Source of the DNA: Pomacea canaliculata | Taxonomy: Eukaryota > Mollusca > Gastropoda > Architaenioglossa > Ampullariidae | Direction: 5' to 3' | DNA: 64,000 nucleotides | Assembly (NCBI RefSeq): GCF_003073045.1 | Contig: NC_037590.1 | Span: 21,850,449 to 21,914,448, forward strand | Part shown: positions 25,001 to 38,450 of the stretch, one piece after another | Position numbering within the stretch: position 1 is the first letter of the stretch | Layout of the letters: every line of letters begins with the position of its first letter | The notes under the pieces: generated by a model | What the model saw: only the letters and a program-made list of their open reading frames with translations | Database searches by the model: none | What the model was told of the DNA's origin: nothing | Position numbers and translations under genes: made by a program

Positions 25001-28000
25001 GGAACACAGGCACGTTCTGTCCAGATCCTACAATGAGTATTTAAATCAAAAGTAACCATATCTAGTTAGTACCCACATAAAAATTTCTAGCTACCTATTT
25101 TGAAGCACGACTTTCACAAGCAGCTCCAGAAAGAAGACACAAGCATCTTCATCATATGGGCCTCCTAGGGTCACCTGTTCCTCCACTCCCTGACATGCTG
25201 CAATCAGGGCCTGCAAATGTCCTGGCATCATTCACATGATCGCAGATAGGTATGGCATCTTTCAATCATGACTATCTTTTAAACCTTAGAAGAACCATTA
25301 TTTAACTTTTGTAAGAATATGCAGAAATATTAACTGTTTAGGAAAAACAGTTGTACAATTGCTAGAATCACATGGTAGCCAAAGAGAATGCACCTTGACC
25401 AGCTCATTTAAGGAGTCGTGCCGGAGGAACTTGGTGTCAGCCATCAAGGAGTCTAGATGGCAGTCTTGAACACAGCTCTGTGCCTGCCTGCTTGCTTCCA
25501 GCTCCTCAGCAGATGGCCCTTTAGAAGATGAAGACTCCGAAAGAGAAAAGTAGGACACAAAGCTACTGAGCACTCCTGACTCAGATCTGCAAATTAAACA
25601 GACAAAACAAATCCTTCAAATCCCTAATATATGCTGGTGATTCTCTGGAAATATGAGATTCAAAGAAAATAATGTTCAAAACACTATAAATTTTAATAAT
25701 AATGTGAACGACCAAGATAGATTGCACTCTCTGTGCAGACCAATAATGATAAATGAAAGATAACAGCCAGTGAGGTACATACAGGGACACTGAACAACAT
25801 AAAGATGAGGTACAAGAATAGAACCTAAAGCAATGGATGAAGGTATAAAGGTATATAAACAGTGTAACAATGCTAACCTTGTTACTGTGGTAGTTTCTTC
25901 TCGTACAATGGAGACTTTGCCCGAAGGATGTGCAAAGTCTTCAACCTGAGAACCAAATACAAACAAAAATGCACTTTACAAATAATCAATACCGGGCAAA
26001 ATAATCTTTCTGCATTCAATGTGTCGAACGGAAATTGAAGTCTTTCTAATTATCTTAGAAGAATATCTTAAATGTCTGATTTTTAACATTCCTACTAAAC
26101 TTAGAAATGCAAAACACTCTTTCACTTTTAAGTAGCAAGTTGCAAACATTACAAACCAACTTTTCTATTTTGGACCTTTTAATAGCTTAGTATATCTAAT
26201 TCTCATTTAACACTTCAATGAAAAACAGAGGTAATTGTCTGACAACTGCTGCTGAATTTATTTTTGGCCACATCTGTACCACTTCTGTACCTCAATCAGA
26301 GATGTTGGTAGCAACTTAGCACGGAACAGTTGCAGCATGCAGTCCAGAATGTTCTTCCATCCTTCTCGCAAAATATCACCATGACGATGAGCAAGCCCAA
26401 AGACAGTCCTTCCTGCCAGCTGTGCTTTAAAATTACTGCCAAAAGTCACTGGAATATTCTCAGGGCTCTGAAAGAAAACCCACAGAATATTTCTTGTGGC
26501 TAAAAGCAAATAAAATGAAATAACTAAATTCAATAACTGAAAATTTAAACTACAAAAGCCTGTCGCACAAATACACTTGTACCAATGTCTTACATTCTTA
26601 CCTCCACAGAGTTCAGAAGTGATGTGAATTTACAAAGAGAAATGACGAGGTTGTCAAAAACATCACTCATGTTGTTGTATGCAGATATCATGGCACATTT
26701 TCTGCAATGAAAAGAAAAGAGAAACACTCAGAAAATAAATAGGTAAAAAGGGTTCTTCTTCATACATTGTGCAAAATGCCATAAAAAGTGTTTTGTATCA
26801 AAATGCTGTAGGAAAGAGGCAATCAGGAAGCAAGACAAATTTTTAATGCTTAAGCAGTGGAAAATTATCCTCACCAAAAGGCATTCATCGAAAAGCATTT
26901 TAATTTTATACCACAAAAAAAAAAAAAAACAGCTTACCTAAATCCAGAGACTGCTTTCTGTATGATAGACTCATCTGCACTCTTGTCAAAAACAAATGAG
27001 AGGGCGGCAACTGTTGGGCCCCATATCAGTGCAAAAAGTTCAGAGTCAAAAGCACCAGTGGGAGCATGAAGAAACACGCCTTCTTTTGTTGCACCTCGCC
27101 GCAATAGAACCTGAAATTGTTCCTCTGAGATATATATACACACACACATAAACTGACCTGCATAAAAAATAAATGCATTACCATAAGCTGTGAAAGCAGC
27201 ACAAATTTTCCCCACTTGTGGACGATGGATGAGATCAATTAAGACTCACCTTCCATAGATAGTTTTCCTTAACAAGCCCTGTATGTTCAGCTGGCATAAC
27301 AATTTCTTCACTCCTGCAACAGTAGTGATTTGTTTTAATAAAATAGCTTGATTTTATTTTAAAGCGTCATGTGAAATCTGAACCCTGACCATTGGTCATT
27401 GATAAGCAATTACAAAATAATTAATTAAAATAAATCAAATTAAGATTAACATAACACTTTATTTATCCCAGAGGGCAATTCGGGGCAGCTCTTATGCAAT
27501 CTTCTCATGATATCAAACAAAACAAAGGATTACAGCCATCATCTTTATAAGAATAATAAAAAGAAAATTTGTGCATGTTACAGGGAAGTAAATGAATGAC
27601 ACACCTGATAGCATTAAAAATTTCTTCAAGCATATCTTCATCAAAGTCTTTTCCACCATTTACTTTGGACACATTGGTTTTGAATTGCTGCAACATCAAG
27701 AAAACTTCAACTGATCAACTGAATAAATCAGGTAACACTTGAGTGTGTTTTTAGTAGTTCACTTCTGCTCCTCCAAAACTGTAAGTATTTCAAAAAGTAT
27801 ATCGAAAAATCACATGAAGAATTAGCAACTATCTGGGATATTTTACTATTTACTAACACAACATAAATAAGAAAAAGTCCTTAATTCAGCGATAGCCATA
27901 TTGTTTCAAAATACTAAAATAATGATTAAGAAAAAGAGACAAACATTCCCTCTCCATCCTTTTACATTAAAAAAAAAATCAAACGTAGATTGAAAAAAGC

Positions 28001-31000
28001 AGAAAGAACTGGTAATAAAGAGCATAAATCAAACCCAAAAAATGTTTTAGAATTTTGGTTAAATGTGTCTTTATCCTACTTGACCCAGTAAACATAAAAT
28101 GATAATTATAGTAGCCAAAACACTGTCAGAAAGAATAATTCTATACTCACCTCCACAGTCATGGGAATGTTTTGTTTCTTGACATTGTGGTTGTGCTGGT
28201 CAACATTTAGCATGATCACAGCATATGCCAAAGTGAAAGCTGCATCGGTGTTGAAGAAAGGTTCTCCATTACTTCTCTAAAAAGAAAGGACAAACCAGGC
28301 ATTATGTGAAAATGTTTTCTTATAAAATATAATATTGCCTAGAGACATACAAGTCTGCATAAGGTATGTTTACAGCCCCTTCCAAAAATAACTAATTAAA
28401 AAAAAAAAGGAAACCCATTTATAGGTTATATTGATATTTATTTATATTTCCCTTAACAAGTTGAATGTTATGCGTATGTAATAAGCTGAATGTAAATGTG
28501 TTCTAATGAATGCAGTTGACCGCTTTCATCTTTTATCATTTAAGAATCAGCAAGATTCACATGTTTCAGCATCTAAAAAATCGAAACTAAATAACAGACT
28601 CATCCTACATTTTCTAAGGACACAATATTTGCTTCTTAGGACTGCTAAACTTTTTGAAGACCAGGTATAAAAAGTGTCATGAAGCAGCTTGAAAAGGACA
28701 AAATTGGCTCAGCAAATAATATGCACCATGATGCAGTTTGCAGCTGACATTCGTATGTTACCTTTACATTGAACAGTCTGATAATGCATGTAACTAGGTT
28801 CTAAAGGCACTAAATATTTTTACATCCATGCTGTACTTAATAAAGGAAACATCATTTTCAATCCTTACATGCCAATGTTCAGCAAAGTGCTCTAAGAGGT
28901 AGGAAATGACTGGGGCTTCACCAGGTAACCGGAATGCTTCCAAGTACATCCGCAATGCTTCATCGATACGAATGTCTTCAAAGTTGAAGGCCCTGAATGC
29001 ACACACACATTTTTGTATCAGAAGAATGATTAAAATAAAACAATTTTGATACAATTATCAATATTTTCTCTATTTATAAAAGTGCTCTTTCTAAATTGGT
29101 GCAACTCCTTTTCCTCATAGTTATTTACATATAGAGTTTTAAAAAAAATCACATTGAATAAGCCAATGGTAAAGCAGGCATTTAAATTGAATAAAGTGTG
29201 TAATAATCATGTCTGACTTCATCAACTTATTTAACCCAGTTCTTTCCCTCTGATTTGCCCACTTTTTATAAACAATCTACATGGTTGCAACATCACACAG
29301 TATAAACGAGATTCAAAACCTATATTCAATTTACTTTAACCATGAAGAAAAATTAAGGCTAATTTAGATCCAGCATTTTTTTCCAGTTTCCTCACATACT
29401 GATACAAATCATGCCATTTTCTACCAACTAATCACACATACAAAAATAAGTTGGTTAGCAAAGAATGACTGATGAAGGAAATGAATCAAAGACTATAGTT
29501 CCTATTACTCACTTTTTTGTAAAAATTTGAAGGACCAGCTAAAGCAAACTAATGAAAACATAACTTGTTACAAAATAAAAGATCTTACTCTGTTCAAGGA
29601 ATTATGATACTAGACTTCTCACACTGCAAAGTAACAGAGTTTGGTTTAGCCTACGAGTCTCTCTCTCAACAAGGAATAAAGATATTAAGAAAATTTACAG
29701 CAACAAACTGAAGCTGTTCAAAACAACGTACTTGACAAAAGCTTCCAGAACAACTTTGTTCTTTTTACAGCTGATGTACTCCCCAATCATTTTCTTGTCC
29801 AGCCTGGGATTCTCTTTCAGAAAAGTGACAACTTCACCAGGATCTAAGGGAGTGGAGAGCAAGCCTTGCTCTTGCAGGAATGCTATACCCTTTGCTGGCT
29901 TTGCATTGAACAGCTCTGTGCCTTGCATATGTAGCTGCAATACAGTGGCAGCCATGAACAAAAGATAGACATTTGTTTTTGTCAATACTCTATTTTCCAA
30001 AATGTTGGCTACATGTACACATGTAGACATCTGCAGGAATGCACACACTATTCATCTGCTAAACATGTTTCCTTTAATCTTCAAAAAAAATAATTCTCTA
30101 CTTTCTTTCACGTGAAAGAAATTTTACATGGGATAGTATTACACTGGCTTAATATACAAGTGCTGCAAGATTAAAAAAAAAAATTACCTTTTTTCTGTGC
30201 TTCAGTTCTGCCAGTTCTTCCTTTGAAGGTATCCTAGCTGTTTGCTTGGCCATTCTATTAGGTTTAATTTGTGGGCCTAGCTTCTGTTCTTTACGCACTA
30301 CTTTGCTTGGGTCTGAAAATGATTTTAAGAACCGTGCAATGTCTTACCAAAATGAAGTAAAACCTCTTGTTAAGTCTCTAGTAAATGTGCAAAGTGGTAA
30401 GATACAGAGATAACAGCCATGAGCAAGCTATGCTCTTTAGGAATAATAAATTAATATTGGTCTCTCAGAATTATCTCAAGAGCTATTAGAATGATTGCAG
30501 TAGGCATAAATCGAGACAAAAAACTATTCTGGAGATGCCACAAGTTCATCTTGAGGATAAAGAATGAATATTGAAGGGCTAGAATATGGTTAACATATGC
30601 TAATTAAATGTTTCTACAAATTCACGTCTAAAACAATCACCTGGCTGAATTTCTTGCTTCTGTAGAAGCTGCTGCCCTATGGCAAAACCTGTAACTGGAG
30701 GACCCCTTAAGACTGGAGGTAGAGGTTCTGAACTTACTGCAACTTCAGGTTCATTTAGTCCCTCAGAACCTGTTAATGTGAAGAAGTGTAATTACTACTA
30801 TTGTAGAATTAAAGGCCAAGAAGAATTTCAAAAATAAATGTTATGCTGATAATCAATAAAGTTAGGTTTTGATGGCCTTACATGAAAGTATACCTGTACA
30901 GAGTTATTTCACTGGTACACTCTACTGACTGCATGACAACTCTTTACCCTCAGGCTGTTGTGCTGAAGGCAAGACAGAATCAAGCTCTGTGCTGGCAGTC

Positions 31001-34000
31001 TTGGTGGCTGAAAGGATGCGGTGGTGACAGTGCTGGTCGATGCTGTCCACAACTGTCAGCAGGGCATCCAGTGACAGTAAATGAGTGGTGAATAAGCCCG
31101 AGACTGGGAATGCATTCTGTTTGGAAAAGACACCAGCAAATGATGATTATAAATGCTGCTACTTAGGCATTTATCAGAACCCTTTACTCACACTATATAA
31201 CCTTTATTGTATTTCCACACAGTTCTTGGTATTTTGGATGGAAAACAAACTATTCATGCCCAGAGGAGGACATTTTCCTTGGCTCAGTGCATTTTATTTA
31301 GTAGTACTAGTACCACTATATAAAAGAATTCTTCTGACTCATGATATGCAGGACAACACAGAATCTTCAAAAGATACCAACCTGATAAATACTCAAATAT
31401 CTACCTTGGAAAGAAGTTTTGTTAGATCCTCAAAAAGGTTAGAACAGTACAAGTCACAGTCATAGTTGAGGTAGAGTTCTGTCACCAACCCAGGTATGCG
31501 CCACAACTGCACAATGGACTCCAAAGCAATTTCTCGTTGATCATACAATATTTTTGGACTTTCAGACACTACAATTTCGCTCAGACGTGTCAGGTACATC
31601 TGGAAAAAAAAAAAAAAGCAAAATGATCTATGACAGCTACAACTTACCTGAATCAAAGGTAAAATGGTTAATAAAATGATTTATGTTGAAAGTTTTTAAA
31701 AAGTGCCTAGCAAGAGAAGACTGCTTACCTCAAGCTGAAATTTGAGGTGAGAACGCATCGCTTCAAAGAGCAAGAAGCTGACTCTAAGTGCTGCTGCAAA
31801 CAGGGACAAGCGTTCAGATTGAAGAAGCTGCAAAAGAAACAGAGATCTAGAACCCAGGATCTAGTCCAGGATCAGTGGTGACAAGCAAAGATTTTACCAT
31901 CATTAAGGCATAGGACTGCCTAGACACAGAATCTGGCAGTTCTAGTCACTTTAATAGAACTGATAATTACTCAGCAGTCACCTCTTCACCCACTTTCCCT
32001 TTACTCTAGCATTCCTATAACCAAAGGTGTTTGTTGAACGACTGAAGAGAACAGGATATAATCAGACCAAAATCATAAAATCTAATAAACCTGAAGAAAT
32101 GGTCAGTCTTGTTAAGCATTCATTGTCAGATACCCTCACTATCAAGCAAATACAAGTAAAACGAAAATTTCTCTTTTTTCTTTCCTCTGAATGCACATTT
32201 TTTGCAAGGCTTACTCACCATAGAGAGACTGCGACACAGCTCATCTTTGACCAGGTACAGAAGGGAATTGTAGCAGCTGATATGATCTGCCCCCGTCTCT
32301 AGAGCTACTGTCAGGAGACTTAGTCCCATGTGGATCATCACATCTGTGTTGTGGCGATCCAAGGGATTGGTCAGCGAGATAAGGAAACGGAAAAGTTCTC
32401 GGACGCATGGCAAGCCATATGGAATCGTAGGAACCCCTAAGCAGAATTGAACAAAAACTAGTCAATGCTACATAACATTAACAATATTTTAAAAAGCTAA
32501 GACATAAAAATTCATAATTACTGCATACCTTCTCGGACATGATGCTGCTGCTGATGTTGCAAAAAGCGCACCCCCTTTGGATTGACAAACTCATTTTCAT
32601 AGGTGGAAGCAGTGTCTGCAGAGTGGACGGAATCAGTGTCATCAGCTGCTTCAGAGGTGCAGCTTGTCCTATCTGCCTCTGACCCTAGTTCTGCTTCACT
32701 GCTCACCTTCTGTCAAAATGAGAATTTCACAATACCAAAATAAAACAAATCTTCCTAACAAAATGCAAACATTTAGAATGTGGAAAAAAAAACATAATTA
32801 ACAACTACATTACCAAAACTAAGAAATTGATCTTATAAAAGCCTGATGCTAACAGAATTTCTATGCCTGTATAAAGATACTAACTGACAGGAAGATATTC
32901 TGTGCCAAACCTAAGAAATGTCCTCATGTTTAGACCATGCAGAAAGTTATCAATTTTAAAGAATCTAAACAATCCAAATTTATTCTTTGAATGATATTTT
33001 CAACAGGTTTACAAGCTATGAATGAGATATTACAGTTCTTGCTCACTCAATGGATAAGTGTTAATTTCTTTCAAATGGTGAGGATGGACATAAAACATGC
33101 AATCATGCATAAGGACTGACACACAGAGGTATGTAAAATTTTAAATGTTTATTGACATTATTTACACATATGTATTAACTCTATTTTATCCTACTCATGC
33201 CTAATGCCTAGTCTACTAATATTTAGTATCTAATACTCCTGTTCAAAGGATGACCAAAACTAGCCACCTCGCATCAACCAGGCCTTTGGGGAGATACACC
33301 TCTCTGCAAAGCAGGACCTGTCACCTTGCAGCATCAGGCTCCGCAAAGAGGAAGAGGGGAGGAGAGGGAAAGCCCAGTCACCTTCTGGTAACTGAGGCAT
33401 TCACTGCTTTTACCAAGCAGGACTGGTCACCTTGCAGCAACTTTAGAGAGGGCTGAGTGGGTGGAGAGAGAGAAGGAAGAGGAAAACCATCACCATGTGG
33501 CAAGTGAGCTTTTATGAGCTTCCTACCAAACAGGACCTGTCATCTCATGGAAATCAGGTACAAGCATTAATTTCTGCCTATTTATACTCAATTGCAGGAG
33601 ATACATCACCAACTAGATGGTCATCTGCCTCACACTGCATCACTCATGCCACCAAGTACAGGGGTGGAAAGGGGTGCAGGGATGGATGGGTGTTGGTGGT
33701 GGACCTACTACAGCTGCGCTATCACGTGCTCCTGATGCAGTATTTTATCGAAGGTAATTTTTGCAAAAAGGGGGAAAAAAAACCCTTACCTTAAGGTGCT
33801 CTCCTTGGCAGGGCACTGCAAGTGTTAGTGAGGAACTCTGCTCTCCACTCCCTCTCTCTTCTTGTTGTCCAGATTCATTTATTCCCAGGCCTTGTTCTCG
33901 CTCTTCTGTCTGGACAACCACCGCTTCTCCTGAATTAACTTGGTCTTGAGCCTGACTGGCTGCCTATCAGTAATGTACCAAAAGCAGGTCAATAAAATCA

Positions 34001-36975
34001 GGTCACCTTATTTAATGCTGAGAATTAGCTAAAACATGCCAGTAAAAGAACAAACACTGCATGTCAAGGGCTTTCTGAAGTACATACATCATGGCTATGG
34101 CTGGGTTTAATGGGATGAAGAAGCCTTATTTTGAACATAACTCATATTTAAATGAAGATGAATTTACGCAACTAATCCCATTTTTATTGCTTGCAAAATA
34201 AATAACCCTGACCTCTGTTTCATTAACTTTTGCTTTCTCTCTGCAGCTTTTTAATGGTACCAGAGATTTCTAACAGCTTACATCTTTTTGAATAACAGCA
34301 TGACTTTTTTTTAAAGCTTTCTAATAATAAAAACTCTGAACCTATTTTAACCATATGACAAACATTATAATCTTTAAATAACAGACACTTTTTAAATTAT
34401 TTTCCAGAACCTATTCTTTTCTATTAATTTAAACATGTAGCTGAATTCAGTATTTCCTGAAAATATTAAACGGCAAAAAGGTTTTGCTTACTTCAAAACT
34501 TTTGGTGATATCAACAATCCCTCCATCCCCACCAGCTGGAGTTGTGGCGAGTCGTTCACACGAGACATGTTCAAAAGTGTCAGAAGCCACCATCTCAGGT
34601 GGTTCTGGAACTGCTGGACTTGCTGCCACTGTTGGAGCTGCTACTGGTGCCGGCTTTGAGTCATGGAAAGGAGGAGCCGCCTGTTGTTGGTGTCCACGTT
34701 TTAAACGTGGTTTAGGAGATCGTTTTCTTTTGCTGATGCGCGAGGGATCAACACTACCTGTCCTCATCTTGAGCTGAAAGTCACAAATAAATCAAATGTT
34801 ATACAGATATAAGGGTGTGCAGATAATTAAGTGGTCGTATCCTCTTGCAGGCACCATAATCTTATTTCACCACAAAAGAAGATAATAGAGTGACTACTTC
34901 TGATCTTTAACCCCTGACCTTTTTCATGTTTGCACTCCATTTGGGATCCTCCTTGAACTGTGGCAGACGAGTAAACAACAGCTGAACCATGTCCATCAAA
35001 GTATTCTCAGCAGACTTCCGCAATAATTCTGCACATGAATTAAATAGTTGCTTGTTCTTGCTGGACTTGCAGGCATTCAAAAGATATGTCTAAATCCCCA
35101 TATGGCCCAAAGGAAGCTTTAAATACATACAAAATGCTAATGCTCCAACCTGCCATGAGTGACTAAACAGGGTCCTTTTATATCAGAAGATAATGAGTTT
35201 CAACAGGATGCCTGAAGACAGCGATCAATCACATCCCACATGTCAATAAACTCTGGGTACAGAGCTACAGCAAAAGCTTGCATACCACTCAGACGCATTT
35301 CAAAACAGATGCGGAAGCAGGACTGCATGATCTCACACACTGATTCATTTGTAAGAAGAACACCAGCAGGGCTCAGGAGTAGTGTTCGCAGCACCTGCAA
35401 TAAATACGTTCCTTATGAGATTCTAAGGACAATATAAATTTTGTTCTTTTTTTGTATCAATAGTGCCAATAATAAGCATTGGTACAATTCTGGAAAGTAC
35501 ATCCCTAAATATTTATAAAAACATTTCCTAGCATGCCTGCAGAAAAGGTACATCTCTAGCCGTGAGAAACATTTTGCAAAAGAGCACTTACATGCAAGAT
35601 TTTCATCAAGATGACTTCGTCTGAAGAGGGATCTGTACCAACAAAGCGGGCATGTGTAACAGCATCTGCAATATTTTCTATCGCTGCTCCTGCTGTGTCA
35701 CATAAGGGATCTGAAAGAATATTAAAATTAATCTTCTGATGATCTAAAACACAATGATAAAATAACAGCATTCTACCTGATCTGCTGACAATGCTGATTC
35801 ACAAACATTACAATACAATTTTATTGATCCCCAGGGGCAATTCAAGATAGTGCTCGTACTAGCAATAATATATACATACACATGATATAAAAGAGATAAT
35901 ATAAATGTACATGTTGAAATAGATACAAGACCAAACTAACAGCAAAAAACAAAACAAAACAAAAACACACATAAAGCTAAAAAGAAAATCTATGTAAATA
36001 ATTTTGTTAATGGGAGGTAAATATACTCGGAGGTACATCTGCCTTCCACTGCAAGCAACATAAAGGAAATGAGTACCACTGAAAAAAGAAAGTAAATGAA
36101 TGGTAAATAAGATGGAAAATATATTTTGTTTGTCAAGTTATAACAGATTTTGTACCTATCAAGTTATAAGAGAGAAACTTGTTGACAGATGACAATGCAA
36201 AGCCAGTGATGGGTCCTGTTGTATCTTCAGATCGGATGACATCAAGGAATGGGCTCAGGAATACATTGGGTTCAAGCTCATCTAGATCTGTCAACAATCA
36301 TTCAAGATATCATCTTAACATTTAAAACCATTTTGGTCTCCACCTAAACTCTGCTATCAGGAATTCACTGGTCTATAAATAACAATTTAACTTTGTTACT
36401 CTTGTGACACAAGTACACATAGAGCAGCTAAAACTTTTTCTATTGATCTAAGAACAGTTGTGCTCCCAGATGCAACACCTAAACAAATGGAAATAAATCG
36501 CACACACAAACATACACCATTCACACACATGAAGTGAGCAATAATACCTGTGACAGTATTTAGAATGTCTTTCAACTGGGAGAAGCTGCTTAACAGCTGG
36601 TCACCATCATCATCTTGCTGTGTAAGATAATATCAATCATTTTGGTATTACTATTTTATCAAATGTGAAGTGCCAGAAAATATCACACTATCAATAAAGT
36701 GTTGCAAGATATTTCTATGATACATTAACTTTGAAATATCAAACATTACATTTTAAAAATATATTTTTCAATAATATAAGAATAATACATCATGTTATAA
36801 AAAATGACAACTCTAAAATACATAAAGAGAAATAAAAATTGTGAAAATTAATTTTAGGCACACACAAAAAACTAACATGTCTTGCATGGGAGCCATATCT
36901 TGTTGTTCTCCGCATTGCAGTGACAACCAAGGAGATCTCTCCTTGGATAATATAGACTCCATTTGGTAAAGCCAT
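18983..36975 (-). CDS. GBF1: GBF1, Golgi brefeldin A-resistant ARF guanine-nucleotide exchange factor, 38 coding exons
   Basis: GBF1 activates ARF1 at the cis-Golgi to recruit COPI coats. Exons, 5' to 3': 36877-36975, 36548-36617, 36156-36287, 35592-35710, 35286-35394, 34919-35028, 34492-34773, 33790-33963, 32529-32709, 32219-32436, 31729-31827, 31405-31599, 30948-31116, 30641-30769, 30188-30312, 29732-29934, 28869-28992, 28151-28276, 27605-27687, 27250-27313, 26938-27110, 26602-26701, 26291-26467, 25878-25945, 25394-25586, 25095-25210, 24695-24848, 24356-24593, 24020-24195, 23600-23816, 22504-22878, 22208-22338, 21732-21833, 21409-21522, 20928-21096, 20435-20608, 19860-20127, 18983-19030. 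Phases agree throughout and give about 1,934 aa (human about 1,859). DCB lies at about 1-213 ([19 protein letters not shown] start; [18 protein letters not shown]), HUS at about 425-600 ([16 protein letters not shown] at about 576), Sec7 at about 745-937, then HDS helices ([41 protein letters not shown]) and a proline-rich tail. One apparent frameshift at 19972-19975 is described separately. Confidence 0.97.
19860..20127 (-). other. GBF1 penultimate coding exon with apparent 1-nt frameshift
   Basis: From the acceptor at 20127 the frame carried in from the previous exon reads [14 protein letters not shown] through [17 protein letters not shown] and would end SHHRC-stop at 19853. After the C4 run (plus strand 19972-19975) the neighbouring frame instead reads [20 protein letters not shown], then [13 protein letters not shown]. 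This matches the known GBF1 tail pattern (I-L-N-P near the C-terminus). One extra base in the homopolymer would restore the phase. Either a sequencing deletion or a real truncating variant is possible. Confidence 0.7.
27250..29934 (-). other. GBF1 Sec7 catalytic domain exons (16-20)
   Basis: Exons 29732-29934, 28869-28992, 28151-28276, 27605-27687 and 27250-27313 encode residues of about 738-937. The domain opens at [18 protein letters not shown]. The catalytic glutamic finger is in [10 protein letters not shown], Glu at about 830, so exchange activity should be intact. The hydrophobic-groove motif reads [10 protein letters not shown] (Val at about 871), where many Sec7 domains have Thr after [21 protein letters not shown] closes the domain. 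Confidence 0.92.
27455..27500 (-). mobile_element. LINE 3'-end fragment in a GBF1 intron
   Basis: actttatttatcccagagggcaattcgggg shares the tttatt-atc-c-cagagggcaattc core with fragments at 6.96 and 35.82 kb. In minus orientation it ends in ...GGGATAAATAAAG, like the terminal region of CR1/L2/Rex-type LINEs. Confidence 0.5.
33245..33560. repeat. Imperfect tandem repeat, about 107-112 bp units, in a GBF1 intron
   Basis: The phrase (a/g)caggac(c/t)(t/g)gtca-ct recurs at about 33309, 33415 and 33530 with flanking similarity (ccttgcagca, catcaccatgtggcaa and cagtcaccttctggtaa blocks); a partial unit starts near 33248. Between coding exons 8 and 9. Units are diverged, so the array is old. Confidence 0.6.
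35815..35990 (-). mobile_element. LINE 3'-end fragment in a GBF1 intron
   Basis: attttattgatccccagggg followed by caattcaagatagtgctcgt is the best preserved copy of the motif also at 6.96 and 27.46 kb. In minus orientation it reads GAATTGCCCCTGGGGATCAA then TAAAA, the usual LINE tail. An A-rich stretch follows; the outer limit is uncertain. Confidence 0.55.
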
Positions 36976-38450
36976 GAGAAAATTATCTAAAATTCAAGTG
37001 CCTGGAATCAATAAAAGAAACAAAGAATCATAAAGGAAACAATAATATTAATAATGTACAGTGAAACTCATGTAACACCTTTACTATTGTACAGGCAATT
37101 AAACAATTTAAATGTCTAATGCTCTCAATAACATAAATGTGATTTATATAAAATATAGGTATTTAAAAATGTGTTACTGGAATATAAGAAGGCAAATAAG
37201 ATTATTCTACACAACACTAGTATCACACATTTAAAAAATGCATTGAAGATGCACAGGTTCCAGAAATACTTTCACTAGCTCTTTTTCACAGCCTACATTT
37301 CTTCTTAACTGCAGTGGAGATTTTCTTGATTATTAATTGCCTATACTCTTTTTGTATGTGTGTGTGCCTAAATGTTTATCTGTTTCTGGTAGGGACATAG
37401 CTCTACACCCATACCACTGTGTGTTTTCTTAAACAGCAACCTACATAATAACATCACTGTTTTGATCTATATTGATATAAATATATCTCTCACAGTGTTA
37501 GGGTTGCCTGATTTTTAATTTATCTTGTTTGTACAGCCTATTGAGCTTAGTTTTTATATAGCTGTTATAGCATAGCGTTTAACAAATCTCATGTTTATTA
37601 TTTTATTATTATCATTCAGAAATGGGTGACTGCAAGTTAGAGACTAAAATTCTGAAATCAATTTAGTACTGTTAAAAGCAATCTCTCCCCTCCACCTCCC
37701 ACCCCCACACAACACAGTTAATCGAAAACAGATAAATAATATATTACTGAACTAGCGAAAGTTGTCTGGACGATGCCCAGATTACTGACCAAGTAACAAA
37801 TCATACAAAATCACAGAACATATCGCTACATGAGCTATATGCAAACCAATGTACTATAAATCAACTTGTAAAGATAATGTAACACAAACATCTGAAAACT
37901 TTATGACTAAAGTATTGATAAACAATTCACATTAGTAAACTTGCAGAAGTTACGAAGTAGTACGATTTTGTCAAATTGGTACTCACTCTTAAAAGTGTCA
38001 ACAAACGATTTTGATGATGTTAAAAGGATCAAACGACAGTAAAGATTTTGTTATATCCTCCATTCTTGCAGTTAGTTCATACTGTTTTAATTTCTATTAG
38101 TCCACATACTGTGCTTCGTTAGTAAACGAGGTGAATGGACGATAATAGCCGTTTTGTTCTGTATCACACATAAATCACAAATAAGCAATGGCTTCCGTTT
38201 GAAGAACAGATGTCACACGACACGCTCAGGCTAGCAGATAAATTCAATAATGTATTGAGAGTTCAGATTTGTAGTTCGCGACAGATTAAATGTAGCCACA
38301 CTGTCTCGATAATAGACATTTGTGAACGCTAATCACGCAGAAGAAGAATCAACGATATATTCTGACAACAGTGACGTGGTAATCGATGCGCAGGAAGATG
38401 TCGCTGAGAATGACAACGCAAGGGAAACCACTCTTGTAGTTAACTGACCG
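36976..38450 (-). promoter_or_regulatory. GBF1 5'UTR exons, first intron and promoter region
   Basis: Upstream of the ATG at 36975 the coding exon begins at an acceptor at 37001/37002 (GATTCCAG|GCACTTG), leaving 26 nt of 5'UTR. A strong donor (AAGA|GTGAGTACC) at 37987/37986 marks a non-coding first exon. The promoter should lie at about 38.1-38.4 kb, where composition rises from the surrounding AT. A plus-strand donor (CCG|GTAAGTTTC at 38450/38451) faces the other way and might belong to a divergent transcript. No TATA box was identified. Confidence 0.5.

Noticed and set aside
24961..25030. Possible extra GBF1 exon after an acceptor-like CATTGTAG at about 25030
   Set aside because: The next exon (24695-24848) joins the 25095 donor in phase and matches the GBF1 order directly; the extra segment has no GBF1 similarity.
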